Assembly (NCBI RefSeq): GCF_004365655.1
Contig: NZ_SOEO01000001.1
Coordinates: 124,001 to 188,000, forward strand
Length of the DNA stretch: 64,000 bases
Direction of reading: 5' to 3'
Source: Epilithonimonas xixisoli
GTDB lineage: Bacteria > Bacteroidota > Bacteroidia > Flavobacteriales > Weeksellaceae
Numbering within the stretch: position 1 is the stretch's first letter; the number at the start of each line of letters is the position of its first letter. Below the pieces are notes generated by a model. That model did not search any database, was not told the DNA's origin, and saw nothing but the letters and a program-made list of their open reading frames with translations. A program made the translations under genes and the position numbers. Below are positions 36,227 through 43,937 of this stretch, one piece after another.

Positions 36227-36772
36227 TTATTTAAATAAACCTGAATTATTATCTTTTTTCAGAATGTTAAGCAAATCTCTTTCCAAATATCCAGTTTCTG
36301 GCATTTCTGTGATTCTTCCAATTTCTTTGCCATATTTTTTAACAATGATGGTCGGGACTCTGGTCACGTTATAGATGCCTTCTTCGCCAGCTGGAGATTC
36401 TTTTTTGCGGTTGACGCCGATGATTTGCATTTTGTCTGTGTTGTACTTCAAAGCGTCCAAAATCTTAATCAATCTTGGGAATTCTCTGTGGCTGTCTTCG
36501 CACCAGCTTCCCACGAAAACGACTAAACTGTAACTGTTGAGTTTTTCTTTTTTCAGTTCTGAGAGGCTTGTCTGGTCAATTTGATAACGATTGTACTCTT
36601 CATCAAACCAAGTTTTGAAAGGTTCTTTTTTGAACTGGTCAAGCGTTTGAGTTCCAAGCAACATTTTGCCATCGTTTTTAGACTCAACTTCACGGTTGAC
36701 GATGACTCTTTCTGCGCAAGAATTAATGCTTGTCAATACAATGATTCCTAATAATATTGAAATTTTTTTCAT
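36227..36772 (-). CDS. Thioredoxin-fold lipoprotein
   Basis: A 181-residue protein with a lipoprotein signal (MKKISILLGIIVLTSINS then Cys). The thioredoxin-like core is at about residues 85-170: LVVFVGSWCEDSHREFPRL and a cis-proline loop TRVPTIIV. The active site reads WCEDS, so the second cysteine of CxxC is missing. It may act through one cysteine or as a binding protein. It follows a MazG-like gene by 10 bases on the same strand, in one transcript. Confidence 0.8.
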   Translation of the reverse strand: MKKISILLGIIVLTSINSCAERVIVNREVESKNDGKMLLGTQTLDQFKKEPFKTWFDEEYNRYQIDQTSLSELKKEKLNSYSLVVFVGSWCEDSHREFPRLIKILDALKYNTDKMQIIGVNRKKESPAGEEGIYNVTRVPTIIVKKYGKEIGRITEMPETGYLERDLLNILKKDNNSGLFK

Positions 36773-36782
36773 CCTTAGTTTT

Positions 36783-37247
36783 TTATTTTAATAGAGAAGC
36801 GATGTCTGCCGCAGAGTAATATTTGTTCTTCAAAACCTTGTTGTCTGCAACGCGGTGAACATTGTATTTGTCGCCAGATTTTTCATAATAAGCATCGGTT
36901 CCTTTGGCTTTGTAGAATTCTACAGTTTCCTGAGCCTGAACTTCATTATCACAAGCTTTCGACATATTAGAACGCTGAACTTCATTGAACAATTCCACGA
37001 ATTTCTCTCCCAAGCCAAACTCCAAAACAGCACCGCTCAAAACATATTGCAAATCGCAAAGTGCGTCTGCAACTTCCACAAGGTCATTGTCTTCGATGGC
37101 TTTTTTCAACTCGTCCAATTCTTCTTGCAAAAGGCTAACTCTCAAAGCGGTACGCTCTTTTGAAGGAATCTGAGGCGTGTCAAGAATTGGCGCGTTGAAG
37201 GTTTTGTGAAATTCGGCTACCTGATTCAGGCTATCTAATTTTTCCAT
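36783..37247 (-). CDS. MazG/PRA-PH-like nucleoside triphosphate pyrophosphohydrolase
   Basis: A 154-residue all-alpha NTP pyrophosphohydrolase. The metal-binding EExxE...ExxD pattern is seen in LLQEELDELKKAIEDNDLVE and the following VADALCDLQYVLSG. The C-terminal part (KGTDAYYEKSGDKYNVHRV) is as in the phosphoribosyl-ATP pyrophosphohydrolase-like members of flavobacteria. The probable role is hydrolysis of non-canonical or surplus nucleotides; the true substrate is unknown. It is the first gene of a pair with the thioredoxin-like lipoprotein. Confidence 0.85.
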   Translation of the reverse strand: MEKLDSLNQVAEFHKTFNAPILDTPQIPSKERTALRVSLLQEELDELKKAIEDNDLVEVADALCDLQYVLSGAVLEFGLGEKFVELFNEVQRSNMSKACDNEVQAQETVEFYKAKGTDAYYEKSGDKYNVHRVADNKVLKNKYYSAADIASLLK

Positions 37248-37266
37248 TGTTTTTCTAAAATTTTAA

Positions 37267-37274
37267 CAAATATA
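37267..37274 (-). promoter_or_regulatory. -7 element of the MazG-like/thioredoxin-like operon
   Basis: TATATTTG on the minus strand (TAnnTTTG), 19 bases before the ATG. A terminator-like stem (ATGCCGTC / GACAGCAT) for the upstream gene overlaps just before it, at about 37278-37303. Confidence 0.45.
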
Positions 37275-37332
37275 AAAAATGCCGTCCAAGGAGACAGCAT
37301 TTATAAAATTAAAATGTTTTTTGAGTTAGATT

Positions 37333-37776
37333 TTAATTGATGATATGGAGTTTTGTAAACTGAATATTCTGCAATTCATTCATTTCTTTGCCTTCTAACA
37401 AGAATTGATTTAATACTTTAAATTCAGCACTTCTACCTGCGATTTTCATAATTAAATCTTTCTTAAAGTTTCTAATTACATAATTGTCAAGAGATGATTT
37501 TAAAACAATAAAGAAATTATTTTCACTAAAATTTCTAGAAATTTCCAGATTTCTATTCATTTCAATATATTCATCTGGAAAATTTATTTTATTGAAAATT
37601 TTGCGAGTTAAAATTATTGGTAAATAAATCAAGAGTAATTTTGCATATTTCTCAGGAATTCTTTTCTCAATAAATTTCGAAATTATATTTTCATCATTTT
37701 CATTGATGCCAATATTATCCCAAGTATTAATTGCTTGAACAAAATATAAATGGATTCTTTCGTTTTCAGTTGTCAT
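37333..37776 (-). CDS. Hypothetical protein (147 residues)
   Basis: I do not recognise a family. The protein is AT-rich in coding, mostly helical, with no signal peptide; hydrophobic LLLIYLPIILTRKIF near residue 48 is amphipathic more than membrane-spanning. The ILTRKIFNKINFPDEYI segment and the C-terminal FKVLNQFLLEGKEMNELQNI look conserved in style. It is 9 bases downstream of the DUF1801 gene, so it is probably co-transcribed. Function unknown. Confidence 0.65.
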   Translation of the reverse strand: MTTENERIHLYFVQAINTWDNIGINENDENIISKFIEKRIPEKYAKLLLIYLPIILTRKIFNKINFPDEYIEMNRNLEISRNFSENNFFIVLKSSLDNYVIRNFKKDLIMKIAGRSAEFKVLNQFLLEGKEMNELQNIQFTKLHIIN

Positions 37777-37785
37777 ATTTCAAAA

Positions 37786-38178
37786 TTACTTCAATCGTTC
37801 CAATACTCCTTTCCGTTTCACAATATTTTTATAATCCCATTGGATATTTATTGATTTTTCCAGCCAACGTTCCAAATCATCTTTATTAATCTCATTCCAA
37901 TCATTATAAAATATCGAAGCATCTTGGAATTTCTCACCTTCAACATTCAGTTGTGATTCATCGAAAGATTTTCCACTCCAAAACATCAATCGAATTCCCC
38001 GTTTTTGTTTGCTGTATCCAACAATCGGATTTCCATTCAAAAACCAAACGGGATGAGCGTGCCAAATCTTATTCTCAGCTTCAGGAAGATGCTTGTAAAT
38101 TTCTTCTGAAAGAATATTTGCAATCTTTTCATCTTCTACTTCAAGATTTTGGTTGTATGAAATGATGTCAGAATTCAT
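37786..38178 (-). CDS. DUF1801-family protein
   Basis: A 130-residue protein whose core matches the DUF1801 (YdhG-like) fold: IWHAHPVWFLNGNPIVGYSK, then RGIRLMFWSGKSFDES. The start at 38178 is chosen because the longer version only adds a short unlike tail. The family is found in many bacteria, sometimes linked to iron or stress, without an established reaction. It leads a two-gene unit with the following hypothetical gene. Confidence 0.75.
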   Translation of the reverse strand: MNSDIISYNQNLEVEDEKIANILSEEIYKHLPEAENKIWHAHPVWFLNGNPIVGYSKQKRGIRLMFWSGKSFDESQLNVEGEKFQDASIFYNDWNEINKDDLERWLEKSINIQWDYKNIVKRKGVLERLK

Positions 38179-38195
38179 TTTGTTTATATTTAAAA

Positions 38196-38226
38196 ACCCT
38201 TTCAAAGTTATAAATTCTGAAAGGGC
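38196..38226 (-). terminator. Terminator of the acyl-CoA dehydrogenase gene
   Basis: CCCTTTCA / TGAAAGGG stem with a 13-base loop, A run on its left (T run on the minus strand), about 30 bases after the stop. Confidence 0.7.
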
Positions 38227-38258
38227 TTAATTATTTTAATTGCTAATTATTTAAAATT

Positions 38259-39383
38259 CTAATCGCAAATATCTCTTCCAATCACCAATCTCTGGATTTC
38301 AGAAGTTCCTTCGCCAATCGTACATAATTTAGAATCTCTGTAGAATTTCTCAACAGGGAAATCTTTCGTATAACCATATCCACCGAAGATTTGAACTGCA
38401 TTATTAGAAATTCTAACACAAGCTTCGGAAGCATACAATTTAGCCATTGCGCCTTCTCTTGTCATTTTTGCTTTAGCATTTTTAAGGTCAGAAGCTCTTC
38501 TGATTAGCAATTCTGAAGCATCAATTTCTGTCGCCATATCCGCCAACATAAAGTTAACCGCTTGAAAACTTGAAATCGATTTTCCGAATTGGTGTCTTTC
38601 TTGTGCATATTTCAAAGCCGCTTTATAAGCACCTCTTGCAATTCCCAAACTCAATGCTGCGATAGAAATACGACCGCCATCCAAAATTTTCATTGCTTGT
38701 TTGAAACCGCTTCCAACTTCTCCTAACCTGTGAGAATCCGGAACGCGAACGTTGTCGAAAATTAATTCTGCCGTTTCGGAAGCGCGCATTCCTAATTTAT
38801 TTTCCTTTTTACCAGAAGTGAAACCAGCCATTCCTTTTTCCAGAACGAAAGCTGTGGAATTATTTTTTGCTCCTTTTTCTCCCGTTCTTGTCATTACCAC
38901 TGCAATATCGCCAGAAATAGCGTGTGTGATGAAGTTTTTTGCACCGTTGATAATCCAATCGTCACCATCTTTAACAGCAGTAGTGGACATCCCTCCGGAA
39001 TCTGAACCTGTGTTGTGCTCTGTCAATCCCCAAGCTCCAATCACTTTTCCGGAAGCTAAATCTGGCAACCATTTTCTTCTTTGTTCCTCATTTCCGAATT
39101 CATAAATGTGATTCGTGCAAAGGGAATTGTGCGCAGCAACGGATAATCCAATTGATGGGTCAACTTGAGAAATCTCGTCCAAAATGGTCACATATTCTTG
39201 ATAACCAAGTCCCGAACCGCCATATTCCTCAGGGATTACAATTCCCATAAAACCGAGTTCTCCCAATTGGTGAAACAATTCTACAGGGAAAGTTTGGCTC
39301 TCGTCCCAGTCCATAATGTTTGGGCGGATGTTTTTCTCAGCAAAGTCTTTCGCTGTTTCGGCTATCATTTTTAAGTTGTCCAT
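38259..39383 (-). CDS. Acyl-CoA dehydrogenase
   Basis: A 374-residue FAD enzyme of fatty-acid or branched-chain oxidation. Family blocks are GELGFMGIVIPEEYGGSGLG, GAWGLTEHNTGSDSGGM (flavin-binding), NKLGMRASETAELIFDNVRV, ERHQFGKSISSFQAVNFMLA and NAVQIFGGYGYTKDFPVEKF. IGEGTSEIQRLVIGR contains the catalytic glutamate position. The start at 39383 gives MDNLKMIAETAKDFAE, the normal N-terminus. Short/medium-chain (butyryl-type) is the best guess. Monocistronic, with a -7 element at 39405-39412. Confidence 0.93.
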   Translation of the reverse strand: MDNLKMIAETAKDFAEKNIRPNIMDWDESQTFPVELFHQLGELGFMGIVIPEEYGGSGLGYQEYVTILDEISQVDPSIGLSVAAHNSLCTNHIYEFGNEEQRRKWLPDLASGKVIGAWGLTEHNTGSDSGGMSTTAVKDGDDWIINGAKNFITHAISGDIAVVMTRTGEKGAKNNSTAFVLEKGMAGFTSGKKENKLGMRASETAELIFDNVRVPDSHRLGEVGSGFKQAMKILDGGRISIAALSLGIARGAYKAALKYAQERHQFGKSISSFQAVNFMLADMATEIDASELLIRRASDLKNAKAKMTREGAMAKLYASEACVRISNNAVQIFGGYGYTKDFPVEKFYRDSKLCTIGEGTSEIQRLVIGRDICD

Positions 39384-39404
39384 TTTTATATTTAAGTTTG
39401 GCTT

Positions 39405-39412
39405 CAAATATA
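39405..39412 (-). promoter_or_regulatory. -7 element of the acyl-CoA dehydrogenase gene
   Basis: TATATTTG on the minus strand, 21 bases before the ATG. Confidence 0.45.
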
Positions 39413-39506
39413 TAAAAATTAGGTTTAGGATAAATTATTTTTAAAAATTGATTTTTATGCTTTAAGAATCGAGGTTTTCATTATTTTAGCATAGAATTTT
39501 TTCACA

Positions 39507-40034
39507 ATGAATCCGAAACTAAAAACCCTTTTATTCTTTCTCATCGGTGCTTTTGCAGGCATATCGATGATGTATCTGATTACGAATTACAAAATCGAGA
39601 AGAGAAATGAAATTTCGATGGAAGCAGAAAATCGGAAGTCGGAAGTTGCCAAATCTGAAAACAAAGAGAAAACTGAATTTGATACCGAAAAACCTTCTGA
39701 AGCTGGTTCAATAGAAGAATTGACAAATGATGAAAAAGTTATTTCTTACGTCAAATCCAATCATAAATTACCTGATTTTTACATCACAAAATCTGAAGCT
39801 AAAAGCAAAGGCTGGGTTCCGTCCAAAGGGAATCTCTGTGATGTTTTGGCAGGCGTTGCAATTGGTGGTGATAAGTTCAGCAATCGTGAAAAGCAATTGC
39901 CAAAAGGCGAACAATATTACGAAGCAGATGTAAACTACGATTGTGGAAACCGTGGTGCAGACAGAATTGTCTTTACCAAAAACGGAGATGTTTGGCTGAC
40001 GAAAAATCATTACAAAAGTTTTGAAAAAAAATAA
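39507..40034 (+). CDS. Membrane-anchored barnase-type ribonuclease
   Basis: A 175-residue protein. Residues 1-25 are a hydrophobic anchor or signal without a lipobox, 30-70 a charged linker, and 76-175 a barnase domain very close to Bacillus barnase (HKLPDFYITKSEA; GWVPSKGNL; GGDKFSNRE). Aligned catalytic residues are all present: Lys95 (27), Glu139 (73), Arg149 (83), Arg153 (87) and His168 (102), so an active guanyl-preferring RNase is expected. Cys111 and Cys146 align with positions 43 and 80, where an engineered disulfide stabilises barnase; this suits an oxidising periplasm. It is first of an operon with an archaemetzincin (9 bases on) and a barstar homologue. Confidence 0.88.
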   Translation: MNPKLKTLLFFLIGAFAGISMMYLITNYKIEKRNEISMEAENRKSEVAKSENKEKTEFDTEKPSEAGSIEELTNDEKVISYVKSNHKLPDFYITKSEAKSKGWVPSKGNLCDVLAGVAIGGDKFSNREKQLPKGEQYYEADVNYDCGNRGADRIVFTKNGDVWLTKNHYKSFEKK

Positions 40035-40043
40035 CAACTTTCG

Positions 40044-40655
40044 ATGAAAGTATTTTTATTAAACAGTTTTTTCGTAATTCTTTTTTTAATTTCGTGTAAA
40101 GAAAATCAAGAATCTAAGGTTGTTGAAACTTCTGAGAAAGTCGTTTTGCAACTTCAACCTTTTAAGGATATAAAAGCTGATGATGTTGAAAATATTGCTT
40201 CACAAATTCAGAAAATCTATCCGAATGTTGAAATTTTATTACCAATCGATTTTCCGGAAAATTCTTATTATCAACCTAGAAATAGATACAGAGCGGATTC
40301 AATCATTAAATTTTTGAGTTCTCAAACAAAGCCTAATTTTGTAAAAGTTGGTTTGACCACAAAAGATATTAGCACAACCAAAGGAAATGTGAAGGATTTT
40401 GGAATAATGGGCTTAGGTTATCGCCCAGGAAAAGCTTGCGTTGCATCTTCCTTCAGACTCGATGCATCAAAAAGAAAAGAACAATTTTACAAAATAATCA
40501 TTCACGAAATTGGTCATACGCAAGGTTTGAAACATTGTCCCGAAAAAACTTGCTTTATGCGAGATGCAGAAGGTGGAAATCCTACAGATGATGAAACCGA
40601 TTTTTGCGAAAAGTGCAAAGATTATTTAAAAACAAAACATTGGAAATTTAATTAA
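40044..40655 (+). CDS. Archaemetzincin-like (M54) metalloprotease lipoprotein
   Basis: A 203-residue protein with a lipoprotein signal (MKVFLLNSFFVILFLIS, lipidated Cys18). The C-terminal half has the archaemetzincin signature HEIGHTQGLKHC (His154, Glu155, His158, His164), then Met172 and a second zinc site of four cysteines (165, 170, 188, 191; CPEKTCFM and CEKC). Members are zinc peptidases of unknown biological substrate. Here it lies between barnase and barstar genes with gaps of 9 and 1 bases, so it is clearly in the same transcript. Acting in the envelope on the anchored barnase is an attractive but unproven idea. Confidence 0.85.
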   Translation: MKVFLLNSFFVILFLISCKENQESKVVETSEKVVLQLQPFKDIKADDVENIASQIQKIYPNVEILLPIDFPENSYYQPRNRYRADSIIKFLSSQTKPNFVKVGLTTKDISTTKGNVKDFGIMGLGYRPGKACVASSFRLDASKRKEQFYKIIIHEIGHTQGLKHCPEKTCFMRDAEGGNPTDDETDFCEKCKDYLKTKHWKFN

Positions 40656-40656
40656 A

Positions 40657-40968
40657 ATGAAAGAAATATTAATCGATTTTTTAAACATCGGAGATGACGA
40701 AGATTTTTATACTGAACTGAAATCAAAATTAGAATTGCCGGATTATTTTGGAGATAATCTAAATGCATTAAATGACTCTCTCAAAGGATATGTGGAACTG
40801 CCTCTACATCTTGAGTTTGTCAATATGAGCGTTGACCAATTGGAAACTTTTGAAGATTTATTAACAATGTTAGAGGAAATAGAAGAAGAGGAAGAAGATT
40901 TTACGTTCAGCTATTACCTTGAACAATATGAGGATGACGATGAAAATTTAGATGAAAATGAAGAATAA
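40657..40968 (+). CDS. Barstar-family ribonuclease inhibitor
   Basis: A 103-residue cytosolic protein. LPDYFGDNLNALNDSLKG aligns with the inhibitory helix of barstar. Asp40 corresponds to the key Asp39 and Glu74 to Glu76, but Asp35 and Trp38 are replaced by Asn36 and Asn39. The C-terminal third is extremely acidic (EEIEEEEED; YEDDDENLDENEE) and longer than in classical barstar, perhaps mimicking RNA against the basic barnase face. It starts 1 base after the protease stop and overlaps the next gene. Protecting the cell before barnase export is the natural role. Confidence 0.85.
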   Translation: MKEILIDFLNIGDDEDFYTELKSKLELPDYFGDNLNALNDSLKGYVELPLHLEFVNMSVDQLETFEDLLTMLEEIEEEEEDFTFSYYLEQYEDDDENLDENEE

Positions 40969-41407
40969 TACAAGAAAAGCGACAATTGACGACCTTTCCC
41001 AACTTGCTCAATTGTTTGATGAATACAGAATGTTCTACCACAAAAGCTCCGATATTTCCGGAGCTGAACAATTCCTATCCGAAAGATTAGAAAAACAAGA
41101 TTCCGAAATTTTTGTTGTGGAAGAAGATGGAAAATTAGGTGGATTTGTCCAACTTTATCCGCTGTTTTCGTCCACAAGAATGAAACGTTATTGGTTGTTG
41201 AATGACCTTTACGTCAATCCAGAATTTCGTGGAAAAGGCTATTCCAAAGACTTGATTGATAAAGCAAAAGAACTTTGTAGAACATCTAATTCTTGCGGAA
41301 TGTATCTCGAAACCAGCAAAGAAAATATGATTGGAAATCAATTGTATCCAAGCGCAGGTTTCAAAAAATACGATGAAGTTAATTTTTATGAATGGGAAGT
41401 TTCTTAA
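40952..41407 (+). CDS. GNAT-family N-acetyltransferase
   Basis: A 151-residue acetyltransferase. The acetyl-CoA-binding motif is NPEFRGKGYSKDLIDKAKEL, preceded by LLNDLYV (beta4) and followed by YLETSKENMIGNQLYPSAGF. The substrate is unknown. The start at 40952 or 40958 overlaps the barstar gene by 11-17 bases, so it is translationally coupled to the barnase/barstar operon, although it may simply be a neighbour. Confidence 0.85.
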   Translation: MKMKNNTRKATIDDLSQLAQLFDEYRMFYHKSSDISGAEQFLSERLEKQDSEIFVVEEDGKLGGFVQLYPLFSSTRMKRYWLLNDLYVNPEFRGKGYSKDLIDKAKELCRTSNSCGMYLETSKENMIGNQLYPSAGFKKYDEVNFYEWEVS

Positions 41408-41437
41408 TAATTTATAATTAACAATTAATAATTAAAA

Positions 41438-41941
41438 ATGACCGATTTCGAAAAATATATCCAGCGTTATCTCGACCTTGTTCCATCAGAAAATTGGATT
41501 GAGGAGATGAAAACTTCTTCGGCAGAAACATTAGAAATCTACGAATCACTTTCCGAAGAACAAGGCAACTTTGCTTACGCCGAAGGAAAATGGAGTTTGA
41601 AAACGCTTTTGCAACACCTCATCGATACCGAAAAAGTCTTTGCTTATCGCGCTTTGAGATTTTCCAGAAAAGACCAATCTTTGGTTTCCGGTTTTGATGA
41701 AGAAGCTTGGGCAGACAATTCTTACGCAGAAACCCGAACTTTGAAAAGCTTGATTAAGGAATTCAAAGTGACGAGGAAATCATCAATCAAATTCTTTAAA
41801 ACACTTCCCGTTGAAGCTTTGCAATTAATAGGAATAGTAAATGGAAATGAAATAAAAGTGGAGACGATTGGGAAATTAACCGTTGGTCACAACATTCATC
41901 ATTTGAATATTATTAAGGAAAGATATTTGCCGAATTTTTGA
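41438..41941 (+). CDS. DinB-like (DUF664-type) four-helix metal-binding protein
   Basis: A 167-residue protein of the DinB/YfiT helical bundle superfamily (not the polymerase). WSLKTLLQHLIDTEKVFAYR and TVGHNIHHLNIIKERYL carry the three histidines of the usual metal site. Relatives include thiol transferases and bacillithiol enzymes; no specific reaction can be named. It lies 30 bases after the GNAT gene, in the same direction, and precedes a long terminator-like palindrome. Confidence 0.82.
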   Translation: MTDFEKYIQRYLDLVPSENWIEEMKTSSAETLEIYESLSEEQGNFAYAEGKWSLKTLLQHLIDTEKVFAYRALRFSRKDQSLVSGFDEEAWADNSYAETRTLKSLIKEFKVTRKSSIKFFKTLPVEALQLIGIVNGNEIKVETIGKLTVGHNIHHLNIIKERYLPNF

Positions 41942-42008
41942 GTTGGAGAGTTTGAGAGTCGGAGTGTATGAGGGTTTTATATCACTCCCACACTCAAACT
42001 CTCAAACC
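41941..42008. terminator. Long imperfect palindrome between converging genes
   Basis: GTTGGAGAGTTTGAGAGT on the left pairs with ACTCAAACTCTCAAACCCTCCAAC-like sequence on the right, with small bulges. It separates the DinB-like gene from lnt and probably terminates both. Confidence 0.65.
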
Positions 42009-42015
42009 CTCCAAC

Positions 42016-43671
42016 TTATTTCTTCCTAGTCAAATACTTTCTCCCCGGAATAAACAACAACAAAGCCCCAATCACAAACAATGAAAGTCGGGAAAGAAAA
42101 TCGCCACTTTTCGTGTAGAAAGTTTCGTGGTCTATAAGATTCACTTTCGCTATCAAAGCACCTTTTGCGCCGTAAGGCAAATCGTCCACAATATCACCTC
42201 GGGAATTGATGTGCGCACTGGTTCCGCTGTTTGCAGACCTTGCGATTTCTCTTCGGGTTTCTATGGCACGGAGTTTTGCGTAAGCCAACAATTGTTTATG
42301 ACCTTGCGAAAATCCCCACCAAGAATCGTTGGTAACGATGGTTAGAAGGTTTGCGCCTTTTTTTACATAATCGGTCACATATTCTCCATAGACACTTTCG
42401 TAGCAAATGATGGGTGCAATCACGGATTTGTTGTAAGGATTGGCGAACACTTTTCTTTCTGTCGAAACTCCCAATGAACGTGTTGTTCCACCTAAATCAA
42501 GCATCACATTACCCAAAATTGGTTTGAAGAAATTGATGTAAGGGAAAATCTCAACGCCAGGAACCAACATCGCTTTGTGATAGACTTCCGGCTGTTGGTT
42601 CGGGATGATTTGTATTGCAGAATTATATTCATCCACCCAAATGCCTTGTCTTTCCAAGAAGCTTGCTGTGACAGGCTTTTCCTCATCATCTGCATAAACA
42701 TAATGGCTGGAAATTCCACCTGAGAAAACCGATTTCGGATGTTGGGTGAGAAATGTTTTTATATTATTAATGAGCAAACTATTATTAAATCCTCTCTCGC
42801 TGATAGAACCTAGTCCAGGCAAAGAAGTTTCCGGCGCGAGATAAAGGTCGATGTTTTGAGTTTCTTTTCCTCTGAATTTTATAATTGAATTTTCTGAAGC
42901 TAATTTTAAAAGGTCACTTTGAATCGTCAAACTGTCTTTTTGATATTTCTCATTATATGGGTCTAAAGCCGGCTGAAGCATTGTAACATTCAACGTTCCG
43001 ACAGATTTTGGCGAATAATTGTAATATTTAACTAAAGAAATCAACATCGGCAAAACAATGAAACCTGCCAACATCGATACATTTTTTATTAATGATTTTC
43101 TGATTCTTCCAGCTTCCCAAATTCTCAAAGTGTAAAATGCCAATACATTACAAATCAAAATCCAGAAACTTCCGCCCGTTGCACCCAAAGTGTCGTACCA
43201 TTGAATCAATTGATGATAATCTGCAAAGACATTTCCGAGATTCAACCACGGCCAGGTGAATTCCCAAACCAAGTGCAACTTCTCAAAAGCCATCCAAATC
43301 ACCACAAAAAATACCAACCCGAAATATGTTCCCTGACTTTTCTTATAAAAATGATAGGCTAAAAAAACTAAAGCCATAAAAAAAGAATTGGTCAAAACCG
43401 GAAACAAAACCGCCAAGAGAGAATTGCTCCCGTCCGGAAGTTTGGAATTGTAAAGCCAACCCGTCGTAACCGCATTCCAAATGACAAATGTGAGATAAGA
43501 CAAACCAAATATTGCTAAGCTTTTCTTTTTTATATTGCTGAATTTCTGAATATTATGTTCCATCATTAATAAAGGAACAAACGCAAAAAATATAAAAAAC
43601 GGAATCCCGTAAGTCGGCCAGGAAATGGCGAGTAAAACTCCGGATATTAAAGCTAATAGAAGGTTTTTCAT
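42016..43671 (-). CDS. lnt: Apolipoprotein N-acyltransferase
   Basis: A 551-residue membrane enzyme that N-acylates lipoproteins. The start at 43671 gives MKNLLLALISGVLLAISWPT, a normal N-terminus; 43695 adds eight residues. Six to eight membrane helices come first, then the nitrilase domain with the catalytic Glu (YLAPETSLPG), Lys (YHKAMLVPGVE) and Cys (IICYESVYGEYV). TNDSWWGFSQGHKQ and ETRREIARSANSGTSA are also conserved. A last membrane helix precedes the C-terminus. It is consistent with the many lipoproteins of this window. Confidence 0.95.
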   Translation of the reverse strand: MKNLLLALISGVLLAISWPTYGIPFFIFFAFVPLLMMEHNIQKFSNIKKKSLAIFGLSYLTFVIWNAVTTGWLYNSKLPDGSNSLLAVLFPVLTNSFFMALVFLAYHFYKKSQGTYFGLVFFVVIWMAFEKLHLVWEFTWPWLNLGNVFADYHQLIQWYDTLGATGGSFWILICNVLAFYTLRIWEAGRIRKSLIKNVSMLAGFIVLPMLISLVKYYNYSPKSVGTLNVTMLQPALDPYNEKYQKDSLTIQSDLLKLASENSIIKFRGKETQNIDLYLAPETSLPGLGSISERGFNNSLLINNIKTFLTQHPKSVFSGGISSHYVYADDEEKPVTASFLERQGIWVDEYNSAIQIIPNQQPEVYHKAMLVPGVEIFPYINFFKPILGNVMLDLGGTTRSLGVSTERKVFANPYNKSVIAPIICYESVYGEYVTDYVKKGANLLTIVTNDSWWGFSQGHKQLLAYAKLRAIETRREIARSANSGTSAHINSRGDIVDDLPYGAKGALIAKVNLIDHETFYTKSGDFLSRLSLFVIGALLLFIPGRKYLTRKK

Positions 43672-43692
43672 TATTGTCAAAATAAGATTAGA

Positions 43693-43700
43693 CAAAAATA
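43693..43700 (-). promoter_or_regulatory. -7 element of lnt
   Basis: TATTTTTG on the minus strand (TAnnTTTG), 21 bases before the lnt ATG. Confidence 0.4.
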
Positions 43701-43728
43701 CTCATATTGGAATGAATAAAAGATGACA

Positions 43729-43936
43729 AGTATCGAAATATCAGTAGAAAAATTGAATTATAATTAAAAGGTGCGAAGCACTGATATGTAGGTAGAAAAC
43801 AATAGCATTTCAATCATTGAGGTGCGAAGCTCCGAAATATTGGTAAAAACATTTCGGAGCTTCGCACCTTCTCTAATGATGAATTATTTTTTCTACCAAT
43901 ATGTCGCGACTTCGTCGCTTGTCAATTTCGAAATCT
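43729..43936. repeat. Cluster of GGTGCGAAGC hairpin repeats
   Basis: Three or four units of the type GGTGCGAAGC(A/T)CCGAAATATTGGTAGAAA. At its centre is a perfect 19-base inverted repeat (AGGTGCGAAGCTCCGAAAT at 43820-43838 and its complement at 43851-43869). Partial units lie at about 43771 and 43896-43920, including CTACCAATATGTCGCGACTT. The cluster fills the gap between lnt and gldG. Confidence 0.75.
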
Positions 43937-43937
43937 A

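Noticed and set aside
41438-41941. Second DinB polymerase
   Set aside because: The protein is a DinB/YfiT helical-bundle metal protein; only the name is shared with polymerase IV at 25032-26180.
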